Shown: in pieces, positions 1 through 12,336 of the stretch
How the letters are laid out: each line of letters opens with the position of its first letter
Numbering within the stretch: the stretch's first letter is position 1
Source of the DNA: Salminus brasiliensis
Taxonomy: Eukaryota > Chordata > Actinopteri > Characiformes > Bryconidae
Direction of reading: 5' to 3'
Length of the DNA stretch: 64,000 bases
Assembly: GCF_030463535.1 (NCBI RefSeq)
Contig: NC_132896.1
Coordinates: forward strand, 19,697,709 to 19,761,708
Position numbers and translations under genes: made by a program
The notes under the pieces: model-generated
Seen by the model: only the letters and a program-made list of their open reading frames with translations
Told to the model about the DNA's origin: nothing
Database searches by the model: none

Positions 1-640
1 GTGAAATCCCGACCTGGCGCATTTTTCACATCCCAGTAAGAGAACGTATCGGGCAATAAGACGAAGATCACACTCAATTAAGTTACGGGTCTCTGATAAT
101 GTATGACGTACTGTTATCTACAAAATGCTATAAACATGCTGATATTGCTGTTTTATGGCATTCAGTGGGGTCCAGTGTATGAAAGTATGTAAGGTTGAGA
201 TAGTCTGAAGTAAGTGTGTGATGATTTCGCTAACTAAGCAGAGACATTATCCGCTATTACTATATTATTTAGCAGTACATCAGCAATGATGCAAACTCGG
301 GCATCTACCATGTCTTGGGTGATGAACTACATCTGGGCTGAAGGGGGAAATTGGAGTTTAGGTTGAAGGGGCCTTTGGGCCACTTTGGCGTACCAGCGAG
401 GGCCTCGCCATCACACAGCTGTTCTGTTTGTTTTTACATTTGCGTTAGCTAATTACACTAGGTAAGAAAGAGGAGCATTGTGGTGGAGCATAGTGGGCGC
501 TTTGTGTTGGGAGCCCCTAGGCTAAGCGCTGAGAGTAGCGTTGCTGAGTGGTCAGCCTGTGCAGAAGCAACCTGCATGGAAAAAAATAGGGCCCTGCGTG
601 AAGTGTTGATGGCCTTCACGAACAGAACGTGGGTCTGATC

Positions 641-701
<61 letters not shown>

Positions 702-1068
702 TGACGTAGTGACGTTTCTTTCTGCTGTGGGCTCATTCAGATATGTGTGATGAAATGCAAGCTATTTTTGAGCACTGCCTCTACTTGGCACTGGGTTTAT
801 ATGAGCGGATGCCACGCCCATCCTTTCCAGCCTCCCTCCCCCTTACTCTTGAAGTATCAAGCCTGAGGGAGGAGATACCCAAAGAGTTAGCTCAGGCTTT
901 AGCCAACTCCCACACAGGCACATTAAAAGTGCTTCCCCCCCAGAATTACTGTAGAAGTACTTTAGGGTGTTTTTCACTGTTTTTCACTCTGTCCCAGCTC
1001 ATTTGTGGGATAACTTCTGCGAGGGCTCCAGGATTAACCGGCATCCTACATACTTACTTACAGAAGAG
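1..1068. other. DNA upstream of clic2
   Basis: No coding exon is recognisable here. The stretch holds a long TG microsatellite (644-700) and ordinary AT-rich DNA up to the first coding exon of clic2. The clic2 promoter and 5' UTR probably lie here, but I see no convincing TATA box. Confidence 0.5.
644..700. repeat. TG dinucleotide microsatellite
   Basis: About 28 uninterrupted TG units, read directly. The open frame across it is a histidine/threonine repeat artefact, not a gene. Confidence 0.95.
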
Positions 1069-4000
1069 ATGGCACTGCGTCAGAACTCGGATAAAGAACC
1101 AACCATTGAGCTCTTCATAAAGGTCAGTGCTGTGTAATGCTTGGAACTGAGCTCATTTAACTCATTAACTGAACTCATTTTAGATCAACCCAGATGTGGC
1201 CATGAACAACAGCTTGCTGATCGTTTCCAAAATTACAGCTCATGAGCTAAATTCAGTTCACAGCTAGAAAATAATCCAGATTATATAGTTATAATAGTTA
1301 TGTGTCTCAAAAGTTTTTTTTTTTAGCTGGAAAAATAGTTCTGGTCCATTTGCGCTTCTAATCTGAATAGAAAAGTGATGTGTGCCTTTTCTTTTTATCA
1401 CCAACTCACACGCAAGCATGAGGTACTCCTGACAGGACAGGGTCACACATTACTGCTCAAGCAGAGGAGGGAAGGTGGAGTACTCGTTTCAGTGCTGAAT
1501 GAGACGCTGCTGCACTCTGAGCTGAGATTTGCGGGCCTTTTATCAGCTCTCAGTGTGTAGAGGGGCAGAGATCCACTTTATGGGTAACCCGGATCTCTGC
1601 TTTCTGTCACCATGTTGTCATAGTTATGTAAAGCCTGCTGGTCTCGGTGAACAACCGTCGTCTCGTCCACTGCTCTTTATCATAACACACACACACTCAC
1701 ATACATAGCTCCAGAGCTGGGGAGACATCTTATCATCAAACACACACACGAGTAGAAGCGAGCCCACTGGAAATCCCTGGCCCCTTCCTGAGCCGGACAC
1801 ACCCACATAGAGACGCATGCAGAGGGTGTGCATGTGCGCACGCACACACACACATACGCACAAGTTGACGTATAGATGTCCCAGAGTTACATTCACACAT
1901 CAAAAACGCAGCAAAAAGGGTTCTGTATACTTAAAAAAAAAAAAAGGTTCCATGGTTCAATAGGTCATCAGAGAAACACGTACCGCAGGTGCTGTATTAT
2001 GGAGACGACACATGTAACTGATTAGATGTTGGGGACCAGTTCCTTAAGTTATCAGCCCCCCTATTTAATTTTTAGTCCTTACCCTTATAGCTAGACACTA
2101 AGCAGAAAGTTCTAAATAGAGCTAAAAAGGGGTTCTATGACATGTAGTGATCAAATAACCACTGCCTTTACTTAAGAACATTTTGAGGAACCACTTTTTG
2201 AGGCTGTACATAACCTACACAGTATCCTCACACTTCTTAACAGTTCTTAAATGCTAAATTGGTTTGAATGGTTCCAGAGAAAACCTTTTGTGAGTATAGA
2301 AGCCTTTAGGAAATTAGCATTTCATGCAGGTTCTTTAAACTCCTAAAATGTCCTCACCCTTATTTACAAGAACCATCCCTGGAGAGTTTATTCAGGTAGC
2401 TAAATGTGATTCTGCTAGCTATGCCTCCACTCGGTTGGTATCATAAATGTTCCTATTATAGAATATTGGGGTTCTGACTAAGTTAATTCATTAATTCATT
2501 TATATTATATTGTCATAAACAATCCCTTGGTAATAGAATCAGTGTCCAGATACTAAGTACGTGGTTGAAAAAAGGTCCCCTCTGTTTCAGTGTCTCCTTG
2601 ACTGGAAAGTTTGTTTACTGTGCTGCTTTTGGAACAGGTGTGCTTTGAATGGTCTGAAGTCATTGTACATGGCTTTATCTCGCTCTCTCTCCAAGACAAT
2701 GCCTGCTTTTCCTCTCTTTGGATCAGGCCCTTTAAATAGCCCCACCAGCGAAACACATGCACGGAGACACACACACACACAGAACACAGCTATTTATGTC
2801 CCTTTTCTTTTAGGACAGGAGAGACTGGACAATACACTGTGATTTATCCCAAAATTAGGAATTACAAGAAAGAGTCCTAGTATGTATGTGATTTATGTAG
2901 TGTGGACATAGATAGACCTTTAGACCATAGATAGACCATAGATAGACCTTTAAGGTTTTTAAGGAGTTCAAGGTTAAAGTGATGAGACAGCACTGTGTAT
3001 TGGAGCTCTGCTGGGGTGGGGCAGTCAGGACATGACGTCTTTCTTCTGTGCTTCAAGGGCTCCAAAAGCCTTCTGCTCATAAGTTCCTCTATTTGTACCA
3101 TTACAGACTGGAAATTGAGAACTGACTTCATTTCAGTTTTATTTTAAGGATTTTTTTATTTGAGGAACATCGCCGCAGGTTGACTTTTCCTGTCTTGTGT
3201 GTCTCTAGGCGGGCCATGATGGAGAGAACGTGGGGAACTGCCCTTTCTGTCAGAGTCTTTTCATGGTGCTGTGGCTGAAAGGAGTCAAATTTACAGTGAC
3301 CACAGTCGACATGAGGAAGTAAGTGCCGCCACGAGACAATAGCACTCAATTAATAAAGGGGCCACAACATGAAAACCTAAAGTTAAGCTGCAGTCCATTT
3401 TGAATTTGCTGTTTTTATGGAGTTGTTGAAAACCAATAAGGAACAGTCCATGCTAGCCAATCAGAACAGAGGTCTTAAAAGGCACATTAACATCAGCCTG
3501 TTTCATATTAAGGAGTTTGGACAATTTAATGATTGATGTAAAAATGACCGCAGCTGTGTAGTTCATAAGCATGTACAAACACAAGAGACTGCAGAGGAAA
3601 AATGTCATTTAGATGTCATGAAAATACAATGGATCTATATAGCACTAAATAGAATTCTTTAACTTATCACAATAGTGGGAACCTTTTTGGCATTAGGCAG
3701 AACCTTTTTTTTTGGATTCTGTAAAAAAAAAAACATATGCAAGAAGCTTTCTATCATAGAGAAGAAGCATTTAACCAGGTTAACCAGGTTAACCCCTTAA
3801 CTAAGCAAGTCTTATTACACACTAAGGCCTATACCTTATACAGCTGTACCATTCCTGATATTAAAAGATTGTGTACAGCTGCCACCATATAAAAGCAGCA
3901 CATAATAACCTTAAAAACACTTAACACAAATGTTGACTTGCCTGCTCACCTCTGAAGATAAAATACAGTTAATTTCCAGTTTTGTAAATCATACATATTT

Positions 4001-6399
4001 ATGTTGAAATATAACCCATCAACGTGATTGAAGAGGAAAAAACAAACTGAGGGACTCTAAAACAGATGGGAATTATATTTTGTGGCAACTGTTAATCCAG
4101 GGTTAATTCAGTCTTAGAATGGTTGGGTTGGGAGTGGTCTGTGTATGTGTATTTGACAGAGGATCTAGGGCCTTTTCTGTTATTGGAAACATTGTTTGCA
4201 TTAGGCAAATAAAATCAGTTCATTCGGCACCATGTATAATGAGTGAGCATTCGCTCCTGTCACGGCTGGCCTCTCCCACATCCGTGTGCTTTGCGTAATG
4301 AGCAACAGAACCATTTAGGAGCCATTAATCATCATCTGCCCCATTCAGAAACAGATGATAACCACAGAGTGGACTGTGTGATTATTAAAGTCATCCACAC
4401 CCTGTGAGACAATGCCATATACTCATTGCTCCAACTTTCACTGTGTAGGAAGCCCGAGGAGCTAAAAGACCTAGCTCCAGGGACAAACCCTCCTTTCCTC
4501 CTATACAACGGTGTCCTGAAGACTGACTTCATTAAAATTGAAGAGTTCCTGGAGACAACCCTCGCCCCGCCCAGGTATTGTAAACATGCAGCAGCTCATT
4601 CAAGCTATTCCATTACAACCTCAGACACGATGCTGTCATAAGTGGAAACCTCTGGAGATCTTATATTCACAGCAGTACCTGCATAGAACATTAAAACAAT
4701 TAATATCATCAGCAATAACAGCAGGCTTTCCCAGTTCTAATGGTCTTTACTGTGAGGTGTTCTTCTCATACTCATGCAAATTACTGTTTGTAATTACTGT
4801 ACTGTACTGTACTGTAATTAACAGCCAAAATGTCTCTCAGACTGTTAGCAGAAAGTGTGTTCATGTCTATATAGTACTGGAAGAAGGGGTGACTAGTTAC
4901 AATAGTGGAACCCTTTTTGGATGTTATATACAACTTCCTTTTGAAAGATTCTATAAAGAATATAGAATAATACCATTTAACCAACTAAAAACACTGTAGA
5001 ACCCAATACATACACATCCAAACACAACAGAACCACAGTAATCAGATCACAGTATGCTTGTGGTAACAGAATTCACATCAATCAGGGTGCCCCCACTTCC
5101 ACTTCACCGCCCCACAATCCGCAGTCTAATCAGACCATTTTTTAGGTTAGTAAGTAATTAAACAGAAAGTGAAAACGGAACCTGAAACCTGAACAAGTGT
5201 TTTAATGATGTTAACTGACCGAGTAACGAGTTCATGAAGAAATTGTAATCAGACTGGATTTACAATATTCCAGCCAAAGTTGTTTATATGGGTCAACCAC
5301 CTGAGTTGACATTCATGCATTATGGTCATGTAGACATAAATGGCTGTAGCAAATTCATCATTAAAAACTGTATGTAGCATTTGAGTCGTAAATCCTCACT
5401 GTCAAAAATCCTGCATCTTCATGGAAAACTTTACAGGACTTTACAAAAAGCTTGAAGCATTTGTATTGGTCAGTTTATCATGGAATTTAGACACAATGTA
5501 AAGAACAACTGGCAGATTCACATTATGACAAAAGTGAAAACAGCAAAAATGGAGATACCAAGTTTTTTGTGTGATAGCAACAAAGTCTTTATGTGTATAT
5601 AAGAGCAAAACGTTTTTTTTTTATATGTCATTGACAACATTGCGTCCATGTAATGGAAGGCCGTTAGTTTTCTGGCTTTCCACACAAACCTGACTCACTC
5701 TCTCGTGCCCTCAGATACCCTCACCTCAGTCCACTCAATAAAGAGTCGTTTGACGTGGGTGCCGACATTTTTGCCAAGTTCTCCGCATTCATCAAGAACA
5801 GTCCAAACAACAGCAGTAAGTTATGAAGACCTCACACTTCTTTACACTTCTGAACATATTACAAGCGCACTAGTACAGAGAGGTTCATTTGTTCGTCCCC
5901 TGGCTTCACAGTACAGGAGCAAGCTTTGATGAGGGAGTTTAAACGCCTGGACATGTATCTGAACACACCCCTGCCAGAGGAGATTGACCACAACTCCAGA
6001 GAAAACATCACAGTCTCCACCAGGAAGTATCTCGATGGGGACCGCCTGACCCTGGCAGACTGCAACTTGTTGCCTAAACTGCATGTGATCAAGGTGAGGT
6101 CTACTCACTAAAATACATCTAAATAAATGATAGCTAAGGGTAAGAATAGACGTCTGCCTGTATGGATGTACACCAAAAAGGAGGCCAGAAGCAAGACCGG
6201 TGAACCTGTTTCTCTTTCACTTTCTCCGATTCTGAAGGTCGCAGCCAAAAAGTACTGTAACCTTGATATCCCTGCTCACTTCACCGGAGTGCATCGCTAC
6301 CTGCAGAACGCATCTGAGAGAGAGGAGTTCAGCCAGACGTGCCCAGCTAACATCGAGATTGAGAAAGCCTATCTGGGCGTGGCCAACAAGAGGTCATAG
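1069..6399 (+). CDS. clic2: Chloride intracellular channel protein 2 (clic2)
   Basis: Six coding exons: 1069-1122, 3209-3318, 4449-4574, 5715-5815, 5912-6093, 6238-6399. All have GT-AG borders and matching phases, giving 244 aa (human CLIC2 is about 247). The N-terminal half is a thioredoxin-like domain with the redox motif CPFC at residues 29-32, followed by the hydrophobic segment [10 protein letters not shown]. The C-terminal half is an all-helical GST-like domain with the family signature FLDGD/LTLADC, here as [18 protein letters not shown]. The stretch [16 protein letters not shown] and the following FIKIEEFLE and YPHLSP match CLIC2 better than CLIC1, 3, 4, 5 or 6. CLIC proteins are soluble glutathione-fold proteins that can insert into membranes; CLIC2 is known to bind ryanodine receptors. 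The start is the ATG opening a short exon [10 protein letters not shown], as expected for short CLICs. The residues around the exon 4/5 join (the variable loop) are the least certain. The gene is convergent with urp1. Confidence 0.93.
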
Positions 6400-8235
6400 G
6401 CAGACAGTGACTGTGCAGGGGACACGGAGGAGGCGTGCAAATTTTATTCTGTAAATACGTTTGAATCATTGCATCAGGTTCAGTTTAAAGGAACACTGCA
6501 GCTTTTTCAGCCTGATCTATTTGTGATACATCTGTGGCATTTGATCGAAGGGTTGAAAACCACATCTCTGCATTTCTTAATACACTGCATCTGATTATAC
6601 CAAAAATATTTGGGTAAAACATCACTTAAAAAATAGAAAGTAAATAGAAAATAGTAAATAGAAAACCCATACATTGCACTACCATTTGGAATGGTTATTA
6701 GCCAATTCTATTATATTTAATAATAATGTGCATGCTTTGTGTTTAAACAGAGAAATGAAATTTGAAACTTGATTTTGGAAGATGGACTACGCCCCTAAAC
6801 TTCACCTCCAGGGCCCTATAAAACCTCCCCTCTCACCTCATTTTCTGGACAAACAACTCCTCGCTCACCACCACCCTGTCTCCTCCCTTTCTTCCATTGC
6901 TCTAACTATGAGTAATGGGGCTCTCCAGCTTCCAGCACAAACTTCCAGCTCTGCATGGGGTGTGGTTCACATCCGCAAAATATTAGAAACACACTAAAAG
7001 GGATTTGTAGATGTTTTATTTAATAGTGTGAGCACTGCAGGAGCAAGGCATTGTTCTCAACTGTAATGATCAATTAGGAATAATTTAATAATGCCTCTAT
7101 TTCTATTTATACAGGATCGTTTTTAAATATCGATCTGCATCCAGATAGGATTTATTTTATTGAAAACATTGATTCTGTCTGACTTTCTGAATGGTAGTGT
7201 GCAAGAGAAGCCAGTGGGCAGATGCTGAACAGCGTACAGGGATACAGCAGACAGACAGCAGGTGGAAAAAAGGCTGAAGTATTCCTTTAACTGACTGAGA
7301 TAACTGCAGGTTTGTTAGGCGAAAGCTCCATCACTAATATTCTGATAGTGCATGTGCATGTTAATACAGAACACACGCTTCATAGCCTTATAGACCAGCC
7401 TGTGCCTGTGATCCCAACGCCCTCGAGAAGCATCACACTGCCTTTAAAAAAGGGGACTGCTGGCTAGCTGCGCAGTGCCCTCTCTGCAGTAGGCCACACG
7501 TGCAATTAACTGTACACCAAATGTTATTTGCTTTGTTCATAGTGTATATATGTACTTTTCATCAAAATGTCTATAAATATTCTATTAAATCATAACACAA
7601 TTATCTGTACTTATGCGTATACGTGTATATGTGTATGCGTGGCGAGTACGGAGCTGTATCACTTTGCCAGATAAAGTCAGATAAAGGGATTACAGAACAC
7701 CTGGTGAAACTACAAGGCCAACAGTCTTGTCGTGTACATGATTCTGACATTATGTACTCAATGGTTCTTCTAATAGGAAAGGTTATATACTGGTGCACAA
7801 ACCAACCAACACACACACACACACACACATCAGCACTGTTCAAGAAAAAGGTCAAATGTGTTTTGTGTCACATTTTAATGAAAAATAAAAATCATTTCTT
7901 ACTTATTAACAACTTTGTACCATCAGCTGCTTCTTGTGCACATACAGATCGCTAACCAAAGACTGAAGGACATTTGAAGAAATGCTACTAACGTTTACAG
8001 ACACAGTGATGGTCTCAGACATAAAACCTCCATCAGTCCAAGCTTTTAGTTCTCATAGTGTTCTGCCTATAAATCTAGCCGTGTCAAAGCTGTGTGCCGT
8101 GTATAAACTCATATACACATTGTCAGAGGACTGCTGGATTGCTATTTCATGGAGAAGATAAACAGTGGGACCGCATTTGTTTGTACAGAAAGGGTGGGGT
8201 GGGCTGTTCCTCTGTAATTCCCAAGAGATCAACTC
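6400..8235. other. Region between the convergent clic2 and urp1 genes
   Basis: Both genes end into this 1.8 kb, so it must hold both 3' UTRs. It contains a short AC run near 7810-7828 and scattered A/T-rich sequence. No additional exon is recognisable. Confidence 0.6.
7874..7889. promoter_or_regulatory. Possible polyadenylation signals for clic2 and urp1
   Basis: AATAAA is present on + at 7884-7889, usable by clic2. ATTAAA is present on - at 7874-7879, usable by urp1. They are neighbours in the tail-to-tail interval. The clic2 one would imply a 3' UTR near 1.5 kb. This rests on the motif only. Confidence 0.3.
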
Positions 8236-10623
8236 CTAATTTGTGACGCAGTACTTCCAGAAACAGGCTGTCAGAGAGAGAGACAAAGGCAGAGCTTTAG
8301 TGTTAAGCATTGTTTCATTTCTGGTGAAGTCTAGGGTGTATCTGGATACGGTTTGCATGACTCCATTTGGGATGTATAAATTCTTGTTAAACAGTTAGGG
8401 TAGGGAATTCATGAAGTGATGCCGGAAGGGGCGGCTACGGCCTGCTGTTCTACAATGGCAAAAACATAATTTGCTGTCTAGATATCATTGCGTTCAGTAA
8501 GTTCAGTGGAAAGGTTTTAAAGAGACAGGTTCATTTAGCCCTTTTTTCAATTTATGTGTAGATATGTCATCAGGTGAGCATACACACTTTCTGCCGTTGT
8601 GTTACAGATTGATTACAGATGACTTTAGCCCCTACTGTGCAGTCACTGTGGCCTTCCCTGTGGCCCTCGCTACTTAAAGTCCACACTACCTCATTTGCTG
8701 CTCTAAGAAAACTGGGTCTAATTGTGTAAATCTGCGTCAGTGTGCACTGTACCATATCAGCAGCTATAAATACAAATGCTCAGAAAGGCAGCTCTCACCT
8801 CTCTTGTTGGGCTTGGGTAAGTTCTGCTCAGACCGAAGGAAGCCTTGAGAGCGCAGGTTATCTGCTGCTGCCAGTTTCAGCATGACTGCTTTTAAGTCGT
8901 CCACCTGAGAAGTGGTTAAAAGGGGTGTAAAGGTCTGACAAATACACTGATTACAAACCTGCTCGTATTTTCAAAGTAGAGGATTACAGATGCACCATAA
9001 ACATGTTTGGAGACTTCAACCTGTGGTTACAAGCAAGGGAAATTTCACAGATTTTCCAAAGGTTTTGCATAGTTAATCAGGATGAAATCAGAGTTGTTTA
9101 GGGTGCTTGGATGTGAAATGCAGTGCTCTATAGAAATTGAACAGAATTTTACAGAATTGTTCACAGTGGTGGCGACAGAAATGGCTCAGAAAGCACCATC
9201 ACAGAAAACGTATTCAGTTAAACGGTAATGTACACTCTGCCTGTTGCCTAAAGATATTATTTTATGTCAGATTTGAGATCAGATTTCAAAAATTCAAAAA
9301 TTCATGGTGGCAAAGTACATGCCGGGTGTGCTATAACAAAACAGTTTTAGTACTGTTTTATCATTTGTAATGTAATGTAAATATTGTAATAATCAAACAT
9401 TTTACATATTGAAGAAATTGCTTGTTGCTGCACTGGTGGTTTAGTATAGTAAATAAAATGACATTTGCGTAACAGGCCCCTGGTTATTATACAGTACAAT
9501 TATACAGATTTTATTAAAAGTAAAACATAAATCAACCCAGGTCAATTTCTACAGAGCAATTTCAGTTTTGTAGTGTTATTAGATATTTTCTTGATAATGA
9601 AATGAATGTCTTTTAAAATGTTTTTATAATTTATTATAATTTACATATAACAGCTGAATAACCTCAGTGTATCTTGATTTCGTGGTTCTGATTGTTGTGA
9701 TGTTGATGTTACATCACCGGCAGGTCAGACACTAAAGAGATGAAGAAATGCAAGGCAAAGAAATCACCCTATAAAGAACCTATTCTTACCATGTTGTTCA
9801 TTTTCGCTTGCTGTAGAGTTTCCTTTGCGTCTGAGACACAAAGAAAAAAGCAGGTTTAAATAACAGTAAACCAGCACAACTGCTGGCGCCCACCGGCAAC
9901 CAGTCTGAAACTACACTACAGGTACTCCGGTTCTCTCACCTTTAGGCCAGGAGTCTCTGTCTCTTTCCTGCTGGAGCAGGAGGGGAAAGACCGTTTTGAC
10001 GTCTCTTTGTTCACTCAGGTCATCGCTCTGACCTTCCTCCACTTCTGTCACCAGTTTCTGAAGGAGGTCTGATAGAGGAAAAAGCTCTGCATTAGTCAAT
10101 GATATAAATGATAATTTAAATAATGAAAATATAAATAATAATATATATTCTTAATATAAATTGCAGCCAAAGCAAATATACTAAACTTGCCACAAATATT
10201 TATTTGCTCATTTATATTTGCTAATATGGGTATTACATCAAGAGAAACCTTTTTCGCTTAAGTCCACAAAACATATTATAATCACAGCAGAATCCAATCT
10301 CAACATAATATATGCAGTATATCAAATATTTCATAAATAAAAACATTAACATATTTATTACAAACTAAGTTGCATTAAAACAAAAATCTATCATGGGATG
10401 GTTCAGTTTAAAGTTTAAAGAACTTCCATACAATCAAAAGGTTCTTAGAAGACCCCTTAAATGGGTGTAGAACGATAACCTTATACACCCCAAGCAAACA
10501 AGGTTTGAGCTTTAGTGGAACTCTTTTTGGTTCTGTATTCGTACCAGAGAACCAAGTCAGATGGTTCAAATATTTGTTCAAATATAGAAATGAAAAGTTC
10601 TTAACCTTTAAAAAGTTTTAAGG

Positions 10624-10658
<35 letters not shown>

Positions 10659-10807
10659 AACAGATCGAAACCCATTTCAGGATGATCAGTGAGCAGCAAC
10701 TGGAGCTTACCTTCCTGTGGTGTCAGCACTGTATCTGGATACAATGGCAGAGCCCGAGTTGCGGAGAAGACCACGGCCAGAATGTAGAGCAGTGCCACGG
10801 ACAGCAT
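8236..10807 (-). CDS. urp1: Urotensin II-related peptide 1 precursor
   Basis: Five coding exons on the minus strand, in transcript order 10711-10807, 9940-10068, 9790-9830, 8799-8904, 8236-8267. All splice sites and phases agree, giving 134 aa. Residues 1 to about 20 (MLSVALLYILAVVFSATRA) form a signal peptide. The pro-region runs to a dibasic KR at 123-124, the prohormone-convertase site. The product after it is ACFWKYCVTN, then a stop. This carries the cyclic CFWKYC core of the urotensin II family and is the sequence reported for teleost URP1 (URP2 differs). The mature peptide is nearly all encoded by the last exon. In zebrafish urp1 is expressed in cerebrospinal-fluid-contacting neurons and acts through urotensin receptors in body-axis straightening; function here is inferred from identity. 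An in-frame upstream ATG (10913-10915) exists but lies beyond the TATA box and would precede the signal peptide, so I start at MLSV. Older nomenclature also uses uts2d. Confidence 0.93.
10625..10655. repeat. TA dinucleotide microsatellite in urp1 intron 1
   Basis: About 15 uninterrupted TA units, self-complementary, close downstream of the urp1 exon 1 donor. Confidence 0.95.
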
Positions 10808-10866
10808 GTTGAGAGGATCTGAGGTCACTCTAGTCTTCACTAGCTTGCCCTGGAGGAGGACTTGTG

Positions 10867-10873
10867 TTTTATA
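10867..10873 (-). promoter_or_regulatory. TATA box of urp1
   Basis: TATAAAA reads on the minus strand about 60 bases before the urp1 ATG. A transcription start near 10840 and a short 5' UTR would follow. Position and match are both good for a peptide-hormone gene. Confidence 0.6.
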
Positions 10874-10942
10874 TCCGCTCGGGTCATCTATCCTGGACGG
10901 ATCAATACTGCTCATGTCACCCCATCCCAGCCTAAATGGCTC

Positions 10943-10950
10943 TGACGTGA
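10943..10950 (-). promoter_or_regulatory. CRE-like site upstream of urp1
   Basis: TGACGTGA on + (TCACGTCA on -) is one base off the palindromic cAMP response element TGACGTCA. It lies about 70 bases upstream of the urp1 TATA box, a usual place for CREs in neuropeptide promoters. Function is inferred. Confidence 0.35.
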
Positions 10951-11889
10951 CGGGCACTCTCGTCACAGGTGCAATTCAGGGTGCACTGACAATTCATAGG
11001 GTGCCTATCTCTGCTTGCACAGAGAGCCCTAACAAATGTTTGTTCTCCCCCACCAATCAGCCAGCAGCCAGCCGTCTCTGATTGTTTATGTCCTGCAGGG
11101 CTATTTAGCGGTATGGGCCATATGCCCTCTTCCACCAACACCCAAATGTATCATTGTTTACATCAGCGACTAATAGATGGCGTAGAGTGCAGAACAGAGA
11201 CATCTAGGTTCTCAACTCTCAGTTTCATATAACATTATGTTTTCGGAAGCAAAGTAGATCTTTCGCTCTTTTGAAATGCAGTGAAGAAAGCTGTATCTTA
11301 TATGGCTCCTGGTTTAAACTGTAGACTATAATAATTTACATTACTTCAATATGACAGACTAACAGAATAACGTATTGTGGGATGTAGAGATGGAGATCAA
11401 GATCAAGTGTCCTGTCTAAGATTTTGGATTTTTCAGTAATTAGCTGTGGTTTGCAGTTGCAGTAAGATCTGTGTTACGTCATTTTAACATTACTCCGAAA
11501 ATAGGTATTACAGAATAACAGTACAGTAATACCTTAATAATATAACATAACATAATATAACACACATGTATATATATATATATATATAATGTTATATTAT
11601 AATATAATGAAGATATACTCTTTAGCCTAGTAACCCAAGCTATAAACACCTGTGAAACACAGTAAAAACATGTATAGTATGTATACGTATGTGTAAGGAC
11701 TCATCAAAAATAAAAATTATTATACATCAATAATAAATACTAGTATATAATAATAATAGTATATTTAGGGAATATAATTATGCCATACTTCATTGCATTT
11801 GTATAACTTGTGTTGATGCCCCAGAGTCCTTCATTTTTATTATTCTATACAGTTGTTTATTTTTTGTAATTATGAAAAGGTACAAATAC

Positions 11890-12336
11890 ATTAAATGGAC
11901 AATAGTATTGGGACAGCTGCTCATTCATTGTTTCCTCCAAAATCAAGGCTACAAAGAAGGAGTCTATTTTGCTTGTGTTGGAGTAACTGTCTCTACTGTC
12001 CAGGGAAGGCTTTCCACTAGAGTTCAGAGCAGATCTGATGTGAGGATTTTATGTGATTGCATTTAGTGACAAGAGTGTAAGTAAAGTCAGGATGTTGGCT
12101 GATCACCACCCTACCTCAACCCCAACTCACCAACTCACCCCAAAAGTACTGGATGGAGCACCATCATTCCAGAGAACACAGTTCCACTGCTCCACAGCTC
12201 AAGGCTGGGGGGCTTTATACCCCTCTAGCTCTGCTTGGCATTAGGTATAGTGCCAGAAAGTCCCATAACCTCTCTATAGGGAGTACATAAGCTGTGTCTG
12301 CAATAGGTGCAACATAAAGTAGCTGGAATAACACCT
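11890..12336. mobile_element. Dispersed transposon-derived repeat, copy 1
   Basis: Starts with a TGGACAATAGTATTGGGACA-type end, includes the phrases AGTACTGGATGGAGCACC and CCAGAGAACACAGTTCCAC, and ends near AAAGTAGCTGG. This is a very common non-coding teleost repeat. A second, more decayed copy in the same orientation lies at 21940-22265. I cannot name the family with certainty. Confidence 0.65.

Noticed and set aside
743-1120. 125-codon plus-strand open frame overlapping clic2 exon 1
   Set aside because: It is in another frame from the clic2 exon, has no family resemblance, and runs over untranslated DNA.
10808-10915. In-frame upstream ATG (10913-10915) extending the urp1 precursor by 36 residues
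   Set aside because: The TATA box lies inside the extension, and it would bury the signal peptide internally.
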